DNA of 64,000 nt from Plenodomus lindquistii (taxonomy: Eukaryota; Ascomycota; Dothideomycetes; Pleosporales; Leptosphaeriaceae), in contig JANUWI010000004.1 of the NCBI GenBank assembly GCA_025504975.1, positions 1,984,001 to 2,048,000 of the forward strand. Direction: 5' to 3'. Shown piece after piece: positions 32,248 through 43,500 of the stretch. The position numbers were made by a program, and so were the translations under genes. Numbering within the stretch: position 1 is the stretch's first letter; each line of letters opens with the position of its first letter. Under the pieces are notes generated by a model that saw only the letters and a program-made list of their open reading frames with translations, ran no database searches and was not told the DNA's origin.

Positions 32248-34034
32248 TTATATATCCGCCTCGAATGGCCGTACCAATTGTCCCTTTTCCTGCAGGTGAT
32301 CCTTGACCTGCTTGACCGTGTACTCCCCTCTATGAAACTACAATCCGTTCGTTAGCAAAAAAAAAATGAAATATGAAAAAAAAGGGAATACAACTCACCA
32401 TCCCAGCACCCAACGCCGCATCCGTCCTCGTCTTCGCAAACACCTCTTCAAAATGCCCTGGATGTCCAGCCCCACTACTCGCAATTACCGGAATTTTGAT
32501 AGCGTCCTTGACATCATTAATGAGCTCGAGATCAAAGCCACTATTACTTCCATCCTTATCTATGCAATTTAGCAGGATCTCCCCAGCGCCCATGGCTTCG
32601 ACAGCGGAGACGAGTTGGCGGACGTCAAAGTCGCGGCCCTCGCGGCCGCCCTTGATGGTGCATTGGTACCAGCAGTATTCTTCGCCATTGGGGCCCGGTG
32701 TGCGTGTCTTGATGGTGTGGTGGGGTGTTGCGGCTGGGGAGGAGACGTAGACGCGCTTAGGGTCTACGCTGATGACGACGGCTTGGTTGCCGTAGGCTGC
32801 GGAGATGGTCTCGATGGCTGTGGTGCCGGAGAGTTTGCTGCCGCGTGCGTAGTACTCTTCGGCTGCGGTGACGGCGTCGGAGCCAATGCTTACTTTGTCG
32901 GCGCCGGATTTGAAGTACATTTTTGCAATGTCGAGGGCGGAAATGTGCGTGCCGTCTGTGTCTACAGTGTCGCGGATGCCTCCGCCAATGGTTAGCGGAA
33001 CGAAGACTGTTTCACTCGTCCGCCGTAGGATTTCTAGCATGGGAGTGTCGGCGACTGGGCAGTTGCGGAAGGAGGTGATGTTGAGGAAAGTGACTTCGTC
33101 GGCGCCTTGCTCGTAGTATTTCCGCGCCATGTCGACTGGCTTGCCCAGGTTGCGGACTTGATTGCCGGTTCCTTCCTTTTCTCGGACATCGTACTGGTCG
33201 CCTTTGGTGACAACCAGGTCGCCCTGGTCGTTTGTGCGTACGTCCAAGCATGCGATGATGCGCCGTGTAAGGCCTTCTTTGGTGGACGCTGCAGAGGGCT
33301 TTTCGGGCAGCTTCTGGGTCCTTGTCCCGTCCAAAAAGGCCTTGAGCACGCGCAAGCCGGCTGCACCGCTCTTTTCAGGGTGGAACTGTGTTGCGAAAAC
33401 GTTGCCCTTGGCCACTGCGCCAATGAACTCCTCGTCACCATAACGCGCGGTGGCGACTGCCCAGCCGTCCTTCTCCAATTTGCCCTCTTCGTACAGCGCA
33501 GCGTATGAGTGGACGTAGTAGTACTTGGACGTCGGCTGCAGGCCGTAGAGGGACTCGTCCGTGACTTGTCCAGCCTGCGAAGTGTTGGCGCTGTTCCAGC
33601 CAATGTGCGGGACACTCTTGTCTGCCGACTGGAATCTGCGCAGGCGCTGGGGGATGATGCCCAATCCTTTTACTTGTGGATCCTCGTCGGAGCCTTCAAA
33701 CAGCGTCTGGATGCCCACGCAGATGCCCATGAACGGCTTCCCGGCCTGGATGTGGTGGCGGATGGGGTCGACATAGCCCGCCTGCTCCAATTGCGACATG
33801 CAGTGGCCGAAGTGGCCGACGCCGGGGATGATGAGTTTCTAGCGACGACACTGCATCAGCACGTGTCAACGGACGTATCATGGCGTGCGCACCAGGGCAG
33901 ACTGGCCATACCTCTGCGGACGGGACATCGGCGGGCGACTTGACCCACTCGACCGTGTAGCCCACTTTCTCAATGGCATTGACGAGGGAGCGGACATTGC
34001 CGGCGACGTAGTCGAGGAGGTGGACGGTGGGCAT
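32248..34034 (-). CDS. HIS7: Imidazole glycerol phosphate synthase, fused HisH-HisF
   Basis: Exons on the minus strand are 34034-33912, 33838-32399 and 32337-32248, encoding 550 aa (yeast His7: 552 aa). The bifunctional enzyme of histidine synthesis takes ammonia from glutamine and forms IGP plus AICAR. The N-terminal glutaminase shows the nucleophile Cys81 in GKPFMGICVGIQTLFEGS and the His-Glu pair in ATQFHPEKSGAAG. The C-terminal (beta/alpha)8 cyclase starts at RRIIACLDVRTND and contains VPLTIGGGIRD, SIGSDAV and IPVIASSGAG. Introns of 73 nt (33839-33911) and 61 nt (32338-32398) restore SAEKLIIPGVGHFG and LGAGMFHRGEYTV. ATG 34034 (MPTVHLLDYVAGN) matches the family start. It is divergent from IMP3. 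Confidence 0.95.
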
Positions 34035-34331
34035 GGTGTGAAGGAGGTTCAGACGGGTAAACGAGCGTATGCGATCAAAGGAAAGGCCGGCGCAAAGTGA
34101 GTCAAAAGCGTATACAAAAGTTCGAGGACCCCCGCCGCCGCCATCATCATTGGTGGGGCACATGTGCGGCGGCGGCGATTGCGCTAAAGGTGCAGTAGTT
34201 AGCGCGTCCGGGCAAAATGTTCGGACGTCGTTCAAGTTTCTGGCGCATGCCTCCGTGCCATTATCAGACGACATCTACGCGCGCCATACAGCCAATCTAC
34301 CCAAACTTCGTGCAATAGACTGCCAGCCAAG
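34035..34331. promoter_or_regulatory. Bidirectional promoter, HIS7/IMP3
   Basis: 297 bp between divergent start codons. It includes a CCGCC-type GC-rich repeat (about 34131-34146). I do not see a perfect TGACTCA-type Gcn4/CpcA site; GTGAGTCAAAAG near 34097 contains the half-site TGAGTCA, which equals the CpcA core on that strand. Regulation of HIS7 by general amino-acid control through this site is inference. Confidence 0.5.
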
Positions 34332-35010
34332 ATGGTGCGCAAACTCAAGCACCACGAGCAAAAGCTCCTGCGCAAGGTACATGCGCCTCTCCCACTTTGT
34401 CCGCACCCACGCCCTTTTGCTCACCCATTGCCAGGTCGACTTCAACACATACAAGTCGGACAATGACCACCGCGAGGCCGCCGTCATGCGCCGTTACGCC
34501 ATCCAGGGCCGCGACGACTACCGAAAGTACAACCAGCTCTGCGGCTCCATGCGCCAACTCGCCCACAAGCTTGCCAACCTCGATCCCTCGGACCCCTTCC
34601 GTCGCAAGCACGAGGACCTGATGCTGGAAAAGATGTTTGACATGGGCATACTGGGCACGGGCGGTGGTGGCAGGGGAAAATTGAGCGACATAGAACACAA
34701 GCTCACCGTCTCGGCGTTTGCGCGGAGAAGACTGCCTGTCATCATGACACGGCTGCGCATGGCCGACACGGTGCAGGCGGCTGTCAAGTTCATTGAGCAG
34801 GGCCACGTCAGGGTGGGCACAGATGTTGTTACGGATCCCGCATATCTGGTTACCCGGTAAGTCATTTGAAGCATCACGACCTCACAAGTGTGACTGACAG
34901 CCACTAGGAACATGGAAGACTTTGTCACATGGGTCGACTCGTCCAAGATCAAGCGCAGCATCATGAAGTACCGCGACAAGCTCGACGACTTTGAGCTCGA
35001 GGCCCTGTGA
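34332..35010 (+). CDS. IMP3: IMP3, U3 snoRNP protein
   Basis: Exons 34332-34376, 34435-34856 and 34908-35010 encode 189 aa (yeast Imp3: 183 aa). Imp3 binds U3 snoRNA and pre-rRNA in the small-subunit processome in the nucleolus. The start MVRKLKHHEQKLLRK|VDF is the family signature, with the 58-nt intron exactly at its end. The S4 RNA-binding domain follows (RRRLPVIMTRLRMADTVQ and AVKFIEQGHVRVGTDVVTDPAYLVTR), and the end is NMEDFVTWVDSSKIKRSIMKY. The second intron is 51 nt (34857-34907). The gene is divergent from HIS7. Confidence 0.95.
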
Positions 35011-35650
35011 ACATCAAGTCTGGAAAAAGTCAAGCATTGGGTGGCGTTTTGCATCTACACATTTGGAGGCGTTCTGGTCAGTATCCCATTTTCGATATCC
35101 CTGCACCAAGCGTGCAGCGCTCATACATACCGTCGACAATAAAGACGTTGAGCTACTTTGACTCTACCTGTACAACTTGTTCTAGCTCTCTTAGCTGTAC
35201 CCTGTTTTCGTTTGCCAAGTTCGCGCCCTCTAAATCACCTTCACCGCAGTCCCGACCCCACAACCTCCAACAGCGCGTTTGTATTCGCTCTATTCATGCA
35301 ATTCATTCTGCCTATTGACACCTTCCCATATTGAAATTACAAGTCCAGTTCTTTCCACGCCTATTGTCACCTCAACAGCAAGCTCGCGCTCACTCCATTC
35401 TTTACTACAGATACAGGCCCTCCACTTTCCCTACAACAGTTGCTTCCTTCTCCTTACACATACGAATCACGTTCTCCATCTGGATCTGCCACTGAACACC
35501 CAAGGATCAATTCGACTACCATCTAACAACTGACGTTCACGCCCACCACCTCACGTCTCCTCAACTCATCACTTCCCAAATATACACCAACAATCCCCAC
35601 AAAATCAACACTACAACTCAATCCTATCACCCCCAAGAAAGAAAAAAGAA
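35011..35650. other. Intergenic region and C/A-rich leader
   Basis: 640 bases. The second half of the plus strand is almost free of G and rich in C, A and T up to the ATG at 35651, which strongly resembles a transcribed 5' leader and supports the small gene that follows. Confidence 0.5.
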
Positions 35651-36076
35651 ATGTCCACCCCAACCCTCACCCTCACCATCCCCTCCCTCCCCCCCTTCTG
35701 CCCCACAACCCTCGCCTCAATCCCCTACCACCCCCCAGGAATCCTCGCCCTCGGTCCCACCCTCTCAGAACGCGACATCCTGCTAAACTGCTGCAACGCC
35801 GTCTCAACCACCACCATATTCTCCATGAACAACACGGCGTGCGCGCAAACGGCAATTTGTACGATTCAGGAGTGCAGCTTGGCGGATCCGACGGTCATGT
35901 GTGTGGCGAGGATGCGCGAGGTTTGGAGTGTGGAGGGGGTGTTTGGGTGTGGTGTTGGGGGGGAGGTGGAGGTGGAGAGTGGAGCGGGGAAGGGGATGGG
36001 TGGGAAGAGTGGTGCGTGGATGGCGATAGTGGGTGTTTGGTTGGTGGTTGGTTTGGTTGTTGGGATGGGTGGATGA
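35651..36076 (+). CDS. Small Cys-containing protein with hydrophobic C-terminal tail
   Basis: A single exon of 141 aa; I do not recognise a family. The core has clustered cysteines (LLNCCNAV, TACAQTAICTIQECSL, VMCVARM). A Gly/Glu-rich linker leads to a hydrophobic end, AWMAIVGVWLVVGLVVGMGG, with little after it. This could be a GPI-attachment signal or a tail anchor. The N-terminus (MSTPTLTLTIPSLPPFCP) is only weakly hydrophobic, so secretion is not certain; an upstream signal-peptide exon may exist. Support for expression is the G-poor leader immediately before the ATG. The strand turns from very C-rich to very G-rich within the gene. Confidence 0.5.
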   Translation: MSTPTLTLTIPSLPPFCPTTLASIPYHPPGILALGPTLSERDILLNCCNAVSTTTIFSMNNTACAQTAICTIQECSLADPTVMCVARMREVWSVEGVFGCGVGGEVEVESGAGKGMGGKSGAWMAIVGVWLVVGLVVGMGG

Positions 36077-36461
36077 GGGTTCAGGGGTTTAGACTTGGGT
36101 TTGGTGGTGGGTGTTCACGGCGGGGATTCTAGGTGGGTTTATGACTTGGTCAAAGGGCAGGGATTATGGGTCGAGTTGGATATGGTTGGTAATGAGAAGC
36201 AATCTGCCTTGGACTTTTTCCGATTAGTCTCGAGAAGACCACGTTGAACCGAATCTGTAGGCATAGCATGGGCCAGACACGAGCATCGTCTCCCCCCATT
36301 TCATCTGCTCCAACATTAGTAATCAAGACTTCAACAGATCATCAAACAATTCAAATCCAGCATTGCAATTTCCCATATCCCATTTCTCGTAAGTAATCAT
36401 AAAACCTCTGCCCTCCCCACCATCCCATCCCATCCCATCCTCCCACTCCAACAATCCCTAC
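36077..36461. other. Intergenic 3' region
   Basis: About 385 bases between convergent stop codons, with a short CATCC-type tandem repeat near 36420-36440. I see nothing else. Confidence 0.5.
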
Positions 36462-37299
36462 TCAGCACGTATTAAGCATGCTCGTCAACGCAGTCTTCTC
36501 CGCACTAGTAATGGTCAAACCATACACGCTCTTAACCTTGATCCACATCCTCGAGTACATGCAGTAGTAGCTCGTTAGCGGCTGCACATAATTATGTCAG
36601 TATAACATGTTCACAGAAGGGAAGAGAAAGAATTCGTTGGGGTGAAAGAAAAAAACTTACAGGCTTCCAGTCCTCAGGGCCCTTGTCACCCTTGGCCTGG
36701 TTGACGTTGTCGGTAACGGCGAGAAGTTGGGGGTTCGTAAGGTCGTTTGCAAAGGCCTGGCGACGGGCTGTGGTCCAGCTTGCTGCTCCGGACTAAGTTT
36801 TCATGTAATCAGCGTCATGTTCATACTCGTATCCATCACTCATACATCGTGCCAGCATATCATATCGTGTTCAGATCAGGAGGAGATTCGGGATGTTGAG
36901 GAAAAGGAGAAATCTCACCTTCCACGCATTACTCAAAGGCACCATGTGGTCGATGTCAACATCACTTGCGGCAGTCCAAGTCGCGCCGTCATAGGGACTG
37001 GCCCAGCGTCCTGAAGTTGCGGCACAGGCGCTGTCGGTTACGACGCTGGTGCCATCGCGCTTGAGTACTGTCTCGCGCGTGCTGCAGGACTGGCCAGACG
37101 GGGTGATCCAGTGGGGGAAGAGGTCGCGAGAGTATCCGGTTTGAGGGCCTTGGGCGGCGACGGTGAGGCCGGCGAGTTGGGTTTGGGCTTGGGCTTTTGT
37201 GGGCACGTTGGGGGGTGCGCGGGCTTCGAGGGTGAGGGGAGCTGGGGCGGCGGAGACAAGGGCGAAAGAGGCCAGGGCGGCGAGGATGGAGGTCTTCAT
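36462..37299 (-). CDS. Secreted HNH-type nuclease (DUF1524)
   Basis: Exons on the minus strand are 37299-36919, 36792-36661 and 36581-36462, encoding 210 aa. Proteins of this group are small secreted fungal nuclease-like proteins with the HNH/DUF1524 fold. The signal peptide is MKTSILAALASFALVSAAPA, followed by a probable pro-region ending near EARA. The HNH core DVDIDHMVPLSNAWKSGAASW spans the first intron and holds the metal/catalytic Asp-His. The next conserved parts are LLAVTDNVNQAKGDKGPEDW and YYCMYSRMWIKVKSVYGLT. Introns are 126 nt (36793-36918) and 79 nt (36582-36660), both GT-AG and phase 0. Enzyme activity (probably DNase or RNase) is inferred. A TATA box lies upstream at 37463-37470. 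Confidence 0.85.
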
Positions 37300-38733
37300 T
37301 ATGGCGGTTGGTGGTTGGGAGGGGTATGCTCGAGGGAGGATGAGAGGACTCTGGATTGAAGGAAGTGAAGAAGGGAGGACCGAGGTCTTGAAGTAGCACT
37401 GCTGCTGTGAGCGCTGATTTGACCACTGACTGTCCTGTTCATTGTACAAAGCGCTTCTGACTCTTATATACACACAACTTACATTGCTACCACCGGCGTT
37501 CTCCACCGTCCAAGTGTTTACCTACACCACGATGTCTCCAAACCCAATGATAAGCACCACGCAGTCCATCTACCCACGACGCCTTCACCTCAGTATCACT
37601 ACCCCAGCCGAATGCACCATCGCTCTCCGCGACCCAAATCAGGCAGGTAATCATCGCGGACTTGCCAGCCAAGTCACTCCGTCGCGCACATCTTCTACTC
37701 ATCTCGGACACACTAGGCAATGCGTACCTGATCGCCCGTGTCTACATTTCGCCCTCTATACCAACCACTGGTTCAACTTCCCTTTGCAGATCCGGAGCCG
37801 ACCTACCCCAAGTCATGAGTGGCCGCTAGGCAGATTACTGGTGTTGCAGACTGTTGCGCGGTTGCGTCCTTGCAGGCAGGTGCTCTTATCGCGTCCTCTG
37901 ATACGCTGTGGGGTAGTAGTAGGGAGGGGTGTAGGGCGCCGTCTTGATTGGTGCGTCATTTGAAACCTCCGTGTCGTTGTTTATACCGGCGCCTCTGCGG
38001 TTCGGGACGTCAGTCCTCGGTAGTCTTAGTGAGTGCTTTACGCAGCGAATGGCTGATAAGAGCCGTAGAACGTGAGCTTTAAAATACCAAATCTCGTGTA
38101 GCGCGCTACTTTGGCTCTGCGAAGTCGCTCGCTTGCTCAGAAATTTGGTGGTGGCGGTGTAATCAAGAGGGTATTTGGCCGGAGAGACCCCGCGTCGAGC
38201 GTCGAGTGATAAGCCACGTGAAGTACGCCGCCAAGCGATCGTCTTGGCCAGAAGAAGATCAACTAGCTTCAAGGGGTAATGCCAAGCCGTGCAAGGTGAA
38301 GTCGGGTCTTGATGGTGTAAAACCTCAGAACAATAACCGCTTGATCCGAAGCAGATCACAAATATACACGGAATTCGCTGGTGCAGCACATATGGTCCGT
38401 CTAGGAAGCCAGAGAGTGCTGGCAGCGTCCGGGTGCAAGTCCTCCGGAGGCTGGCAGACCGAGTGCCAACCCTTTAGTGCTGCTTTCCATGCTGTCTTGA
38501 TGAAGATACCGTTTTGAGTATCTTCGCAGCGACGTCGGGACCCAAAAGACTTGGCTCAACGTGCGCAAAGCCGTTTCCAACAGCAGGCGTGAATTGGGGT
38601 ATGCGATCGTTATTTTTCCAATACGAAGATATGTCCGTTCGATATATACATTCTCGAATCTGGTGACCACGAGCTCTGCATAACATTTATCTGACCAGAA
38701 GAGCGCAAGAATTGTACGCATATGATCGGGGTA
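37300..38733. other. Nuclease promoter and intergenic region
   Basis: 1.4 kb. The first 200 bases are the promoter and leader of the nuclease gene. Frames at 37442-37963 (plus) and 37886-38389 (minus) overlap, have no domain and are not called. The right end is the 3' side of DRN1. Confidence 0.45.
37463..37470 (-). promoter_or_regulatory. TATA box of the secreted nuclease gene
   Basis: The minus strand reads TATATAAG, 164 nt before the ATG at 37299, a typical distance for fungal secreted-protein genes in this window (compare the PhiA-like gene). Inferred from position. Confidence 0.45.
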
Positions 38734-40408
38734 TCACTCAGCGAAATCAAACTCCTTGAACGCCTTCTTGAATCTGTCCACATCCTCCTCTTCTTGGGCT
38801 TGTGTCTGTCCACAATCCCGCCAATCGAGCCTTGAATCGAGTCTCAGAAGCTTTGCCAGTACCTCTCGACCAAACTGGTTATGGAAGCGAATTTTGTCGT
38901 CGAAACGCATCACATAACTCGTCTGATGCCCTGGATCGTTCTTCGGATCCCAGACCAAAACTCTGAAGAAGTCGCTGGTCTCCTCAAATCCATCGCCCAC
39001 GTCTTCCTGTTGGAACTTTGGCCAATGGAAGTTTTCTGCGAGTGCCTTGAAGGCAGCTTCCACTAAGCCTTTGCTGATGAGATCTGCAGTAACCGGTAAA
39101 TACTGCCAGTGCGTATGTGGGAGGCTACCCTTGCTGACTTCCCAAGTCACTGATCCAAGCTCTGTCCCAGTTGCGGATTTAAGCATGCTATTCATAGCTA
39201 CACGGTACTTTTGCATCTCGGCGTAAGTACTGCGGCGTTCGTCTTCTTCCATAGAGCCCAACGTTGGCTGATGTGTGAATGGGATGATGAGCATATGACA
39301 CGGAAATCCCAGCTTTTCAAACGTTTGTGAGGTTGGCAGGGGCCCTTTGGCAGTTGTCATATAGGAGTTTTCCCCGATGGATGTGATGAGGTGGGTTGCA
39401 ATGTTCTCATTTGCAAGGCAGAAGAAGCACTCGGATGCAGTTATTGGGCCCCGTGGCTCACCCTTCCGCCGCTTGTTTGACCTTCGTCCCCGAGTGCCGT
39501 CGTCATACACCAGATGTTGCTCGCGATGCTCCGGAGCTGATCGTTTCTTTTCTGACAGGGTAAGTGGGCAAGCTGTGGATCCGGATGGAGGCGCAACAGG
39601 ATGGCTGGCGGAGGGCTCGAGTGAGAAAGCATATATCCATTTCTGCTTGTTGGGGTTACCATAAGATGCCAAACTGATGAAGCGGGTCACAGGGTAAAGG
39701 TTGTCGGTCTCCTCGCTTGGAGTATGGAAGAATGGTTCCCGCTCGTAGAATACGGTTTCAGAGGTTGTGAAGTGGTACCGTGGCTTGAGCACTACATCAA
39801 GGTCGGCAATGCACTGCTGAGACGAAGGTGAAACTTCCGGGTTGAAGTCTACTTTTGAACGTCCTTGTATGCCCTCCGGCCATTCGTTCGTGATAAGAAT
39901 GTCGGCTGTCGTTGCTCCCCGGAGAATCTTTGCGTCCGTTTCACTGTAGAATGGTGGGTACTTGTCCTTGGACTGCCCTGCAATGATGTTTGGATCGAGT
40001 TGTCCACCCAACGCAACGATCCGAATGCCCTCAGAGGTCTTCATAGTCGTGCGTTTTCCTAGAAAGAAGAGATTATGGCAAATCTCGTCATTTGAGGATT
40101 CGAGCTTTTGCACAATCGCAGATGGAAGAGGCTGGCTGCCAAGAGCAAAGTAGGTGGGTAAAGCTATGTCGATTTGGCCATCTACCAGCGACTGGACATC
40201 AGCATCCTCTGTTTCCGTCGTCGCTGCCGGGTCTGCAAATAAATCGCCCACGATAATGGCAAAGGCAAAGTTGTTCTTTGCATGCAACGCGCCGACTTTT
40301 TGAAAGACTGTCTTGAATTGGCCATGGACGCCGCCAATAACGACACTAGGTAGATCAGTAGAGTACATAAATTGCGAGAGGTAGCTGCGCCTACATTTTG
40401 GACGCCAT
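38734..40408 (-). CDS. DRN1: CWF19L1/DRN1-like protein (CwfJ domains)
   Basis: Exons on the minus strand are 40408-40395 (14 nt) and 40345-38734, encoding 541 aa. Yeast Drn1 and human CWF19L1 associate with lariat debranching and spliceosome disassembly (family knowledge). The tiny first exon gives MASKI; with it the start reads MASKIVVIGGVHGQFKTVF, the expected metallophosphatase-like N-terminal domain with VGDLFADP. A basic linker (RGRRSNKRRKGEPRG) precedes the CwfJ C-terminal domain 1, with a zinc-type FFCLANENIATH and the HIT-like FPCHMLIIPFTHQPTLG. Domain 2 includes LPHTHWQYLPV and FFRVLVWDP. The intron is 49 nt (40346-40394). The gene is divergent from UTP20. Confidence 0.9.
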
Positions 40409-40555
40409 GGTATAAGGTGCTCAATGAGGTCGCGTGGTGTTTACTGCTGAATGGCTGGTGATGGGCGTCGGCGACCGGGGGATCTGTGCTCGAAATCTTG
40501 GCACTAGAAAATTAAAGTGGAGACCAAAAGTACTGAAGAAGTCGCGACCTCTGAG
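40409..40555. promoter_or_regulatory. Compact bidirectional promoter, DRN1/UTP20
   Basis: Only 147 bp separate the two start codons. A 9-bp inverted repeat flanks the segment: GAGGTCGCG at 40426-40434 and CGCGACCTC at 40543-40551. Read in each gene's own direction, CGCGACCTC therefore lies shortly before each ATG (about 17 nt for DRN1, 4 nt for UTP20). The role is unknown. A further copy lies upstream of CMR1 (484-492). Confidence 0.55.
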
Positions 40556-43500
40556 ATGCCTCAACATACAAGAAACACAATGGCAGCCATGTCACGAGGC
40601 GCCACCACCGATCCGGCCTCCAAGTCCAAGGCGAAACAAATCAAGCAACTCCGTGCGCCCAAGAAAGTTAAAGGCGGCACCGAATCCACTCGCAACCATG
40701 TTTTCAAGGGCTTCTCGCAGCGCATTGCGCAGCTCAAGATCGAACCTGTGCGGCGCGGTCGCAGCACGATTCTCGACGATGCCGAGCTTGAATCGACCTT
40801 TTCTTACTTCCGCGACTCTTTTCTAGAATGGAAGGAGCTCAACATGTCCGAGGCGTTCACCAGCTTCGCTCGCAAGGTCGGGCCACTATGCGACAGCTTG
40901 CCGCAAGTCCTCCACCACAGCGAGCGCATATTCGCACTGCTCGTCGAGTTCATCGAGAGAGGAGAAAAGTTCAGCCAGGAGCCGCTGCTCAGTCTCATGT
41001 CACACCTGGCGCACGACTTGGGGGAAAACTTCGAGAAGCACTTTGAGCAGGCAGTCACAACGGTGTCACGCCTGGCCGCCACACATGCCGACGTCGAGGT
41101 GATCGAGTGGAGCTTTGGATGTCTGGCCTGGCTATTCAAGTACCTCTCCCGGCTGCTCGTGCCGGACCTGCGACCCGTCTTTGATCTCATGTCGCCTCTG
41201 CTGGGTAAAGAGCACCAAAAGGCCTTCGTTTCACGGTTCGCCGCCGAGTCGCTCAGCTTCCTCGTTCGAAAAGCAGGCGCTGGGTACCACCGAGACAAGC
41301 AGCCGCTGCAGTTGATCGTCAAACACATTTCAGTGCAACTGCAGGAATCTGCACACTCTCCCAGGAGCCACGAGTTCCGAAATGGTCTTATGTATCTTCT
41401 GACTGATTCCTTGAAAGGTGTTCAGCGAGGTTTCCACTCAAGCGCCGGTGCTATACTGCAAGTCCTGCTCGCTGAAACCTTTCACGCAGATCACGTCGAT
41501 CTTCGACACCCACCTATCGAAGCGGTCTTGGTAGGTGTTCTTACGGCTAGCATACATCACTCGGATGCGGAGAACTTCAAGCCACTCCTTGAAATCGTTT
41601 TAGCTCAAATCGATGCTGTCTCGGAAGATACAAGATACATCGGGCTAGCATCTCGTGTGCTTCTGGTGGTCTCTGGTGTACGAGTCGGAGATCGGATATC
41701 GGACTGGAGACCGGTTCTCGCTTCTATCAATCGCTTGGTTGACTCGGCCTCTGCTATGGTTGAGATCGATTCCATCGATGCATGGGAACTTCTCGCAGTG
41801 GTTTCTGTGGCATTTCAATACTGTGCCATGGATGCAGCAATCCCGCATGAGAAGGTCCTTGAGAGCCTTTCCAAAGGCAAGTGGGAAAACTTCTTCCTGC
41901 CATTCTGCAATTTGTTCGCCGACTTGGGAACAGAAAGGTTCAGAGCTTTACTCCTGCCTTACTTCAAGAGGTCAGTCTATAATATGTCTTCACCAGAAGC
42001 CTATACTGATCAGTGTGTAGATTCGTCGCACAGAAAGCCCACGAGCACGGTCCTGAGCTTTGTGCTGTACTTCCCCACTTATACCATAGCGGATCACTCG
42101 CCCATCACGCGGTACAGCTACCCGAACGCTGGCAGTCTACGTTTCATGAGCCGTTCGATAGCTTGACTGCCTCTCCCGAGAAAGACGGACCAACCAACTT
42201 AACATATCAGTGTAACGCATTGTTGGAACTCATCAGTGTAGCTGGTGTATCACAAGAAACTAGCATGAGTATCAAAAAAAGCTTGAGAGAGGCACTGGAA
42301 CGTGCCGTCAGTTCGAAAGGTAGTCAGTCGCCTCGCACTGTTGACACCTTCGCAGCAGGTAGCGGCTTTCAGTTCATTGTTACAAAGAGTGGCGATCGAA
42401 GCATAGCGACAGACCTGTGGCCCTTGCTATGCGAGGCTTCTTCGGTATATGGCCACTCCCTGGCCTTTTGGCACGCCTTTCTGGATTTGTTGCAGCAATA
42501 CAAAGACAGCGTTTCTACGACCGGACCTCATATGGACGTGCTCAAACTATCACTTTTACAGTGCCTGGGATCACCCTCGCACGACATGAAGCTCACAGCT
42601 ATCCTGATCCTCGAGATAATTGCCGGTCGAACTGAAGCACTGCGCAACATCGTCTCTGTCGCTAAGCTGATTGAGCAAACACCCCTCAACCTCGAAACCC
42701 AGAGAGCAGTCTCAATGCGCATTGGTCAGCTTGCCAAGTTATACCCAGATGTTTGTTCCGACGATTGGATTGGGACAGCAATTCCCACATTCTGTCTGGG
42801 ACTTCTACACGTCCGAATGGCTTCAGTTTGGGACGATACTTGCACGGCCTTGAAGGCTATGTGTGACTCTAAGGAGGGCGAAGCAGTCGTCACTCAGACC
42901 GCTTTCGAATGGCTGAGCTTTTCGCAGGCCGAAGAATCCACACCTAGAACTGATGCGGTGCCTTCGTCGCGACGTTATGTGGATGAGTTCGAGTGTACAA
43001 ATCTGATACAACTACAAGAGCATGTAGCCAGAGTCCAGACACAGTCGGGCGATACTGAGGAATTGCTGCAAGCAATGTTCGAGGAAAAGCATGCTCAGAT
43101 GCCATTTCACAACGCCTTCAACAGAACTCAGGCGCTTCGACTACTTGGATTTCTACCACACATTGCAGAGAAGCGTTCACGGATTCTTGTGCCTGTCCTT
43201 CTCGACTGGGCATTGGATCATCCAACCTCAGGCTCCGATGACGATGATGCTGTCGGGGATGCACTTCCGAATTCTGTCCCGCTTCGTTGGGCTAGGAAGG
43301 ATCAAAAAGCCATGCTTTCCGTATTCGCGAAGTTCAATAACCCCAAGGTTTTGTACCGTTCGGCGGAGGTACGCCAAGCACTGCTGGCGTTATTGAGCAA
43401 TGGAGATGTCGAGATCCAGAAGGCCGCGCTCAAGACACTACTGACATGGAAGGATCCTGCTGTGGTCACACATCAGGAGCAACTGCTCAATCTACTCGAC

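Noticed and set aside
37442..38389. Two overlapping frames (173 and 167 codons) on opposite strands
   Set aside because: Neither has domain similarity, and their composition is not protein-like.
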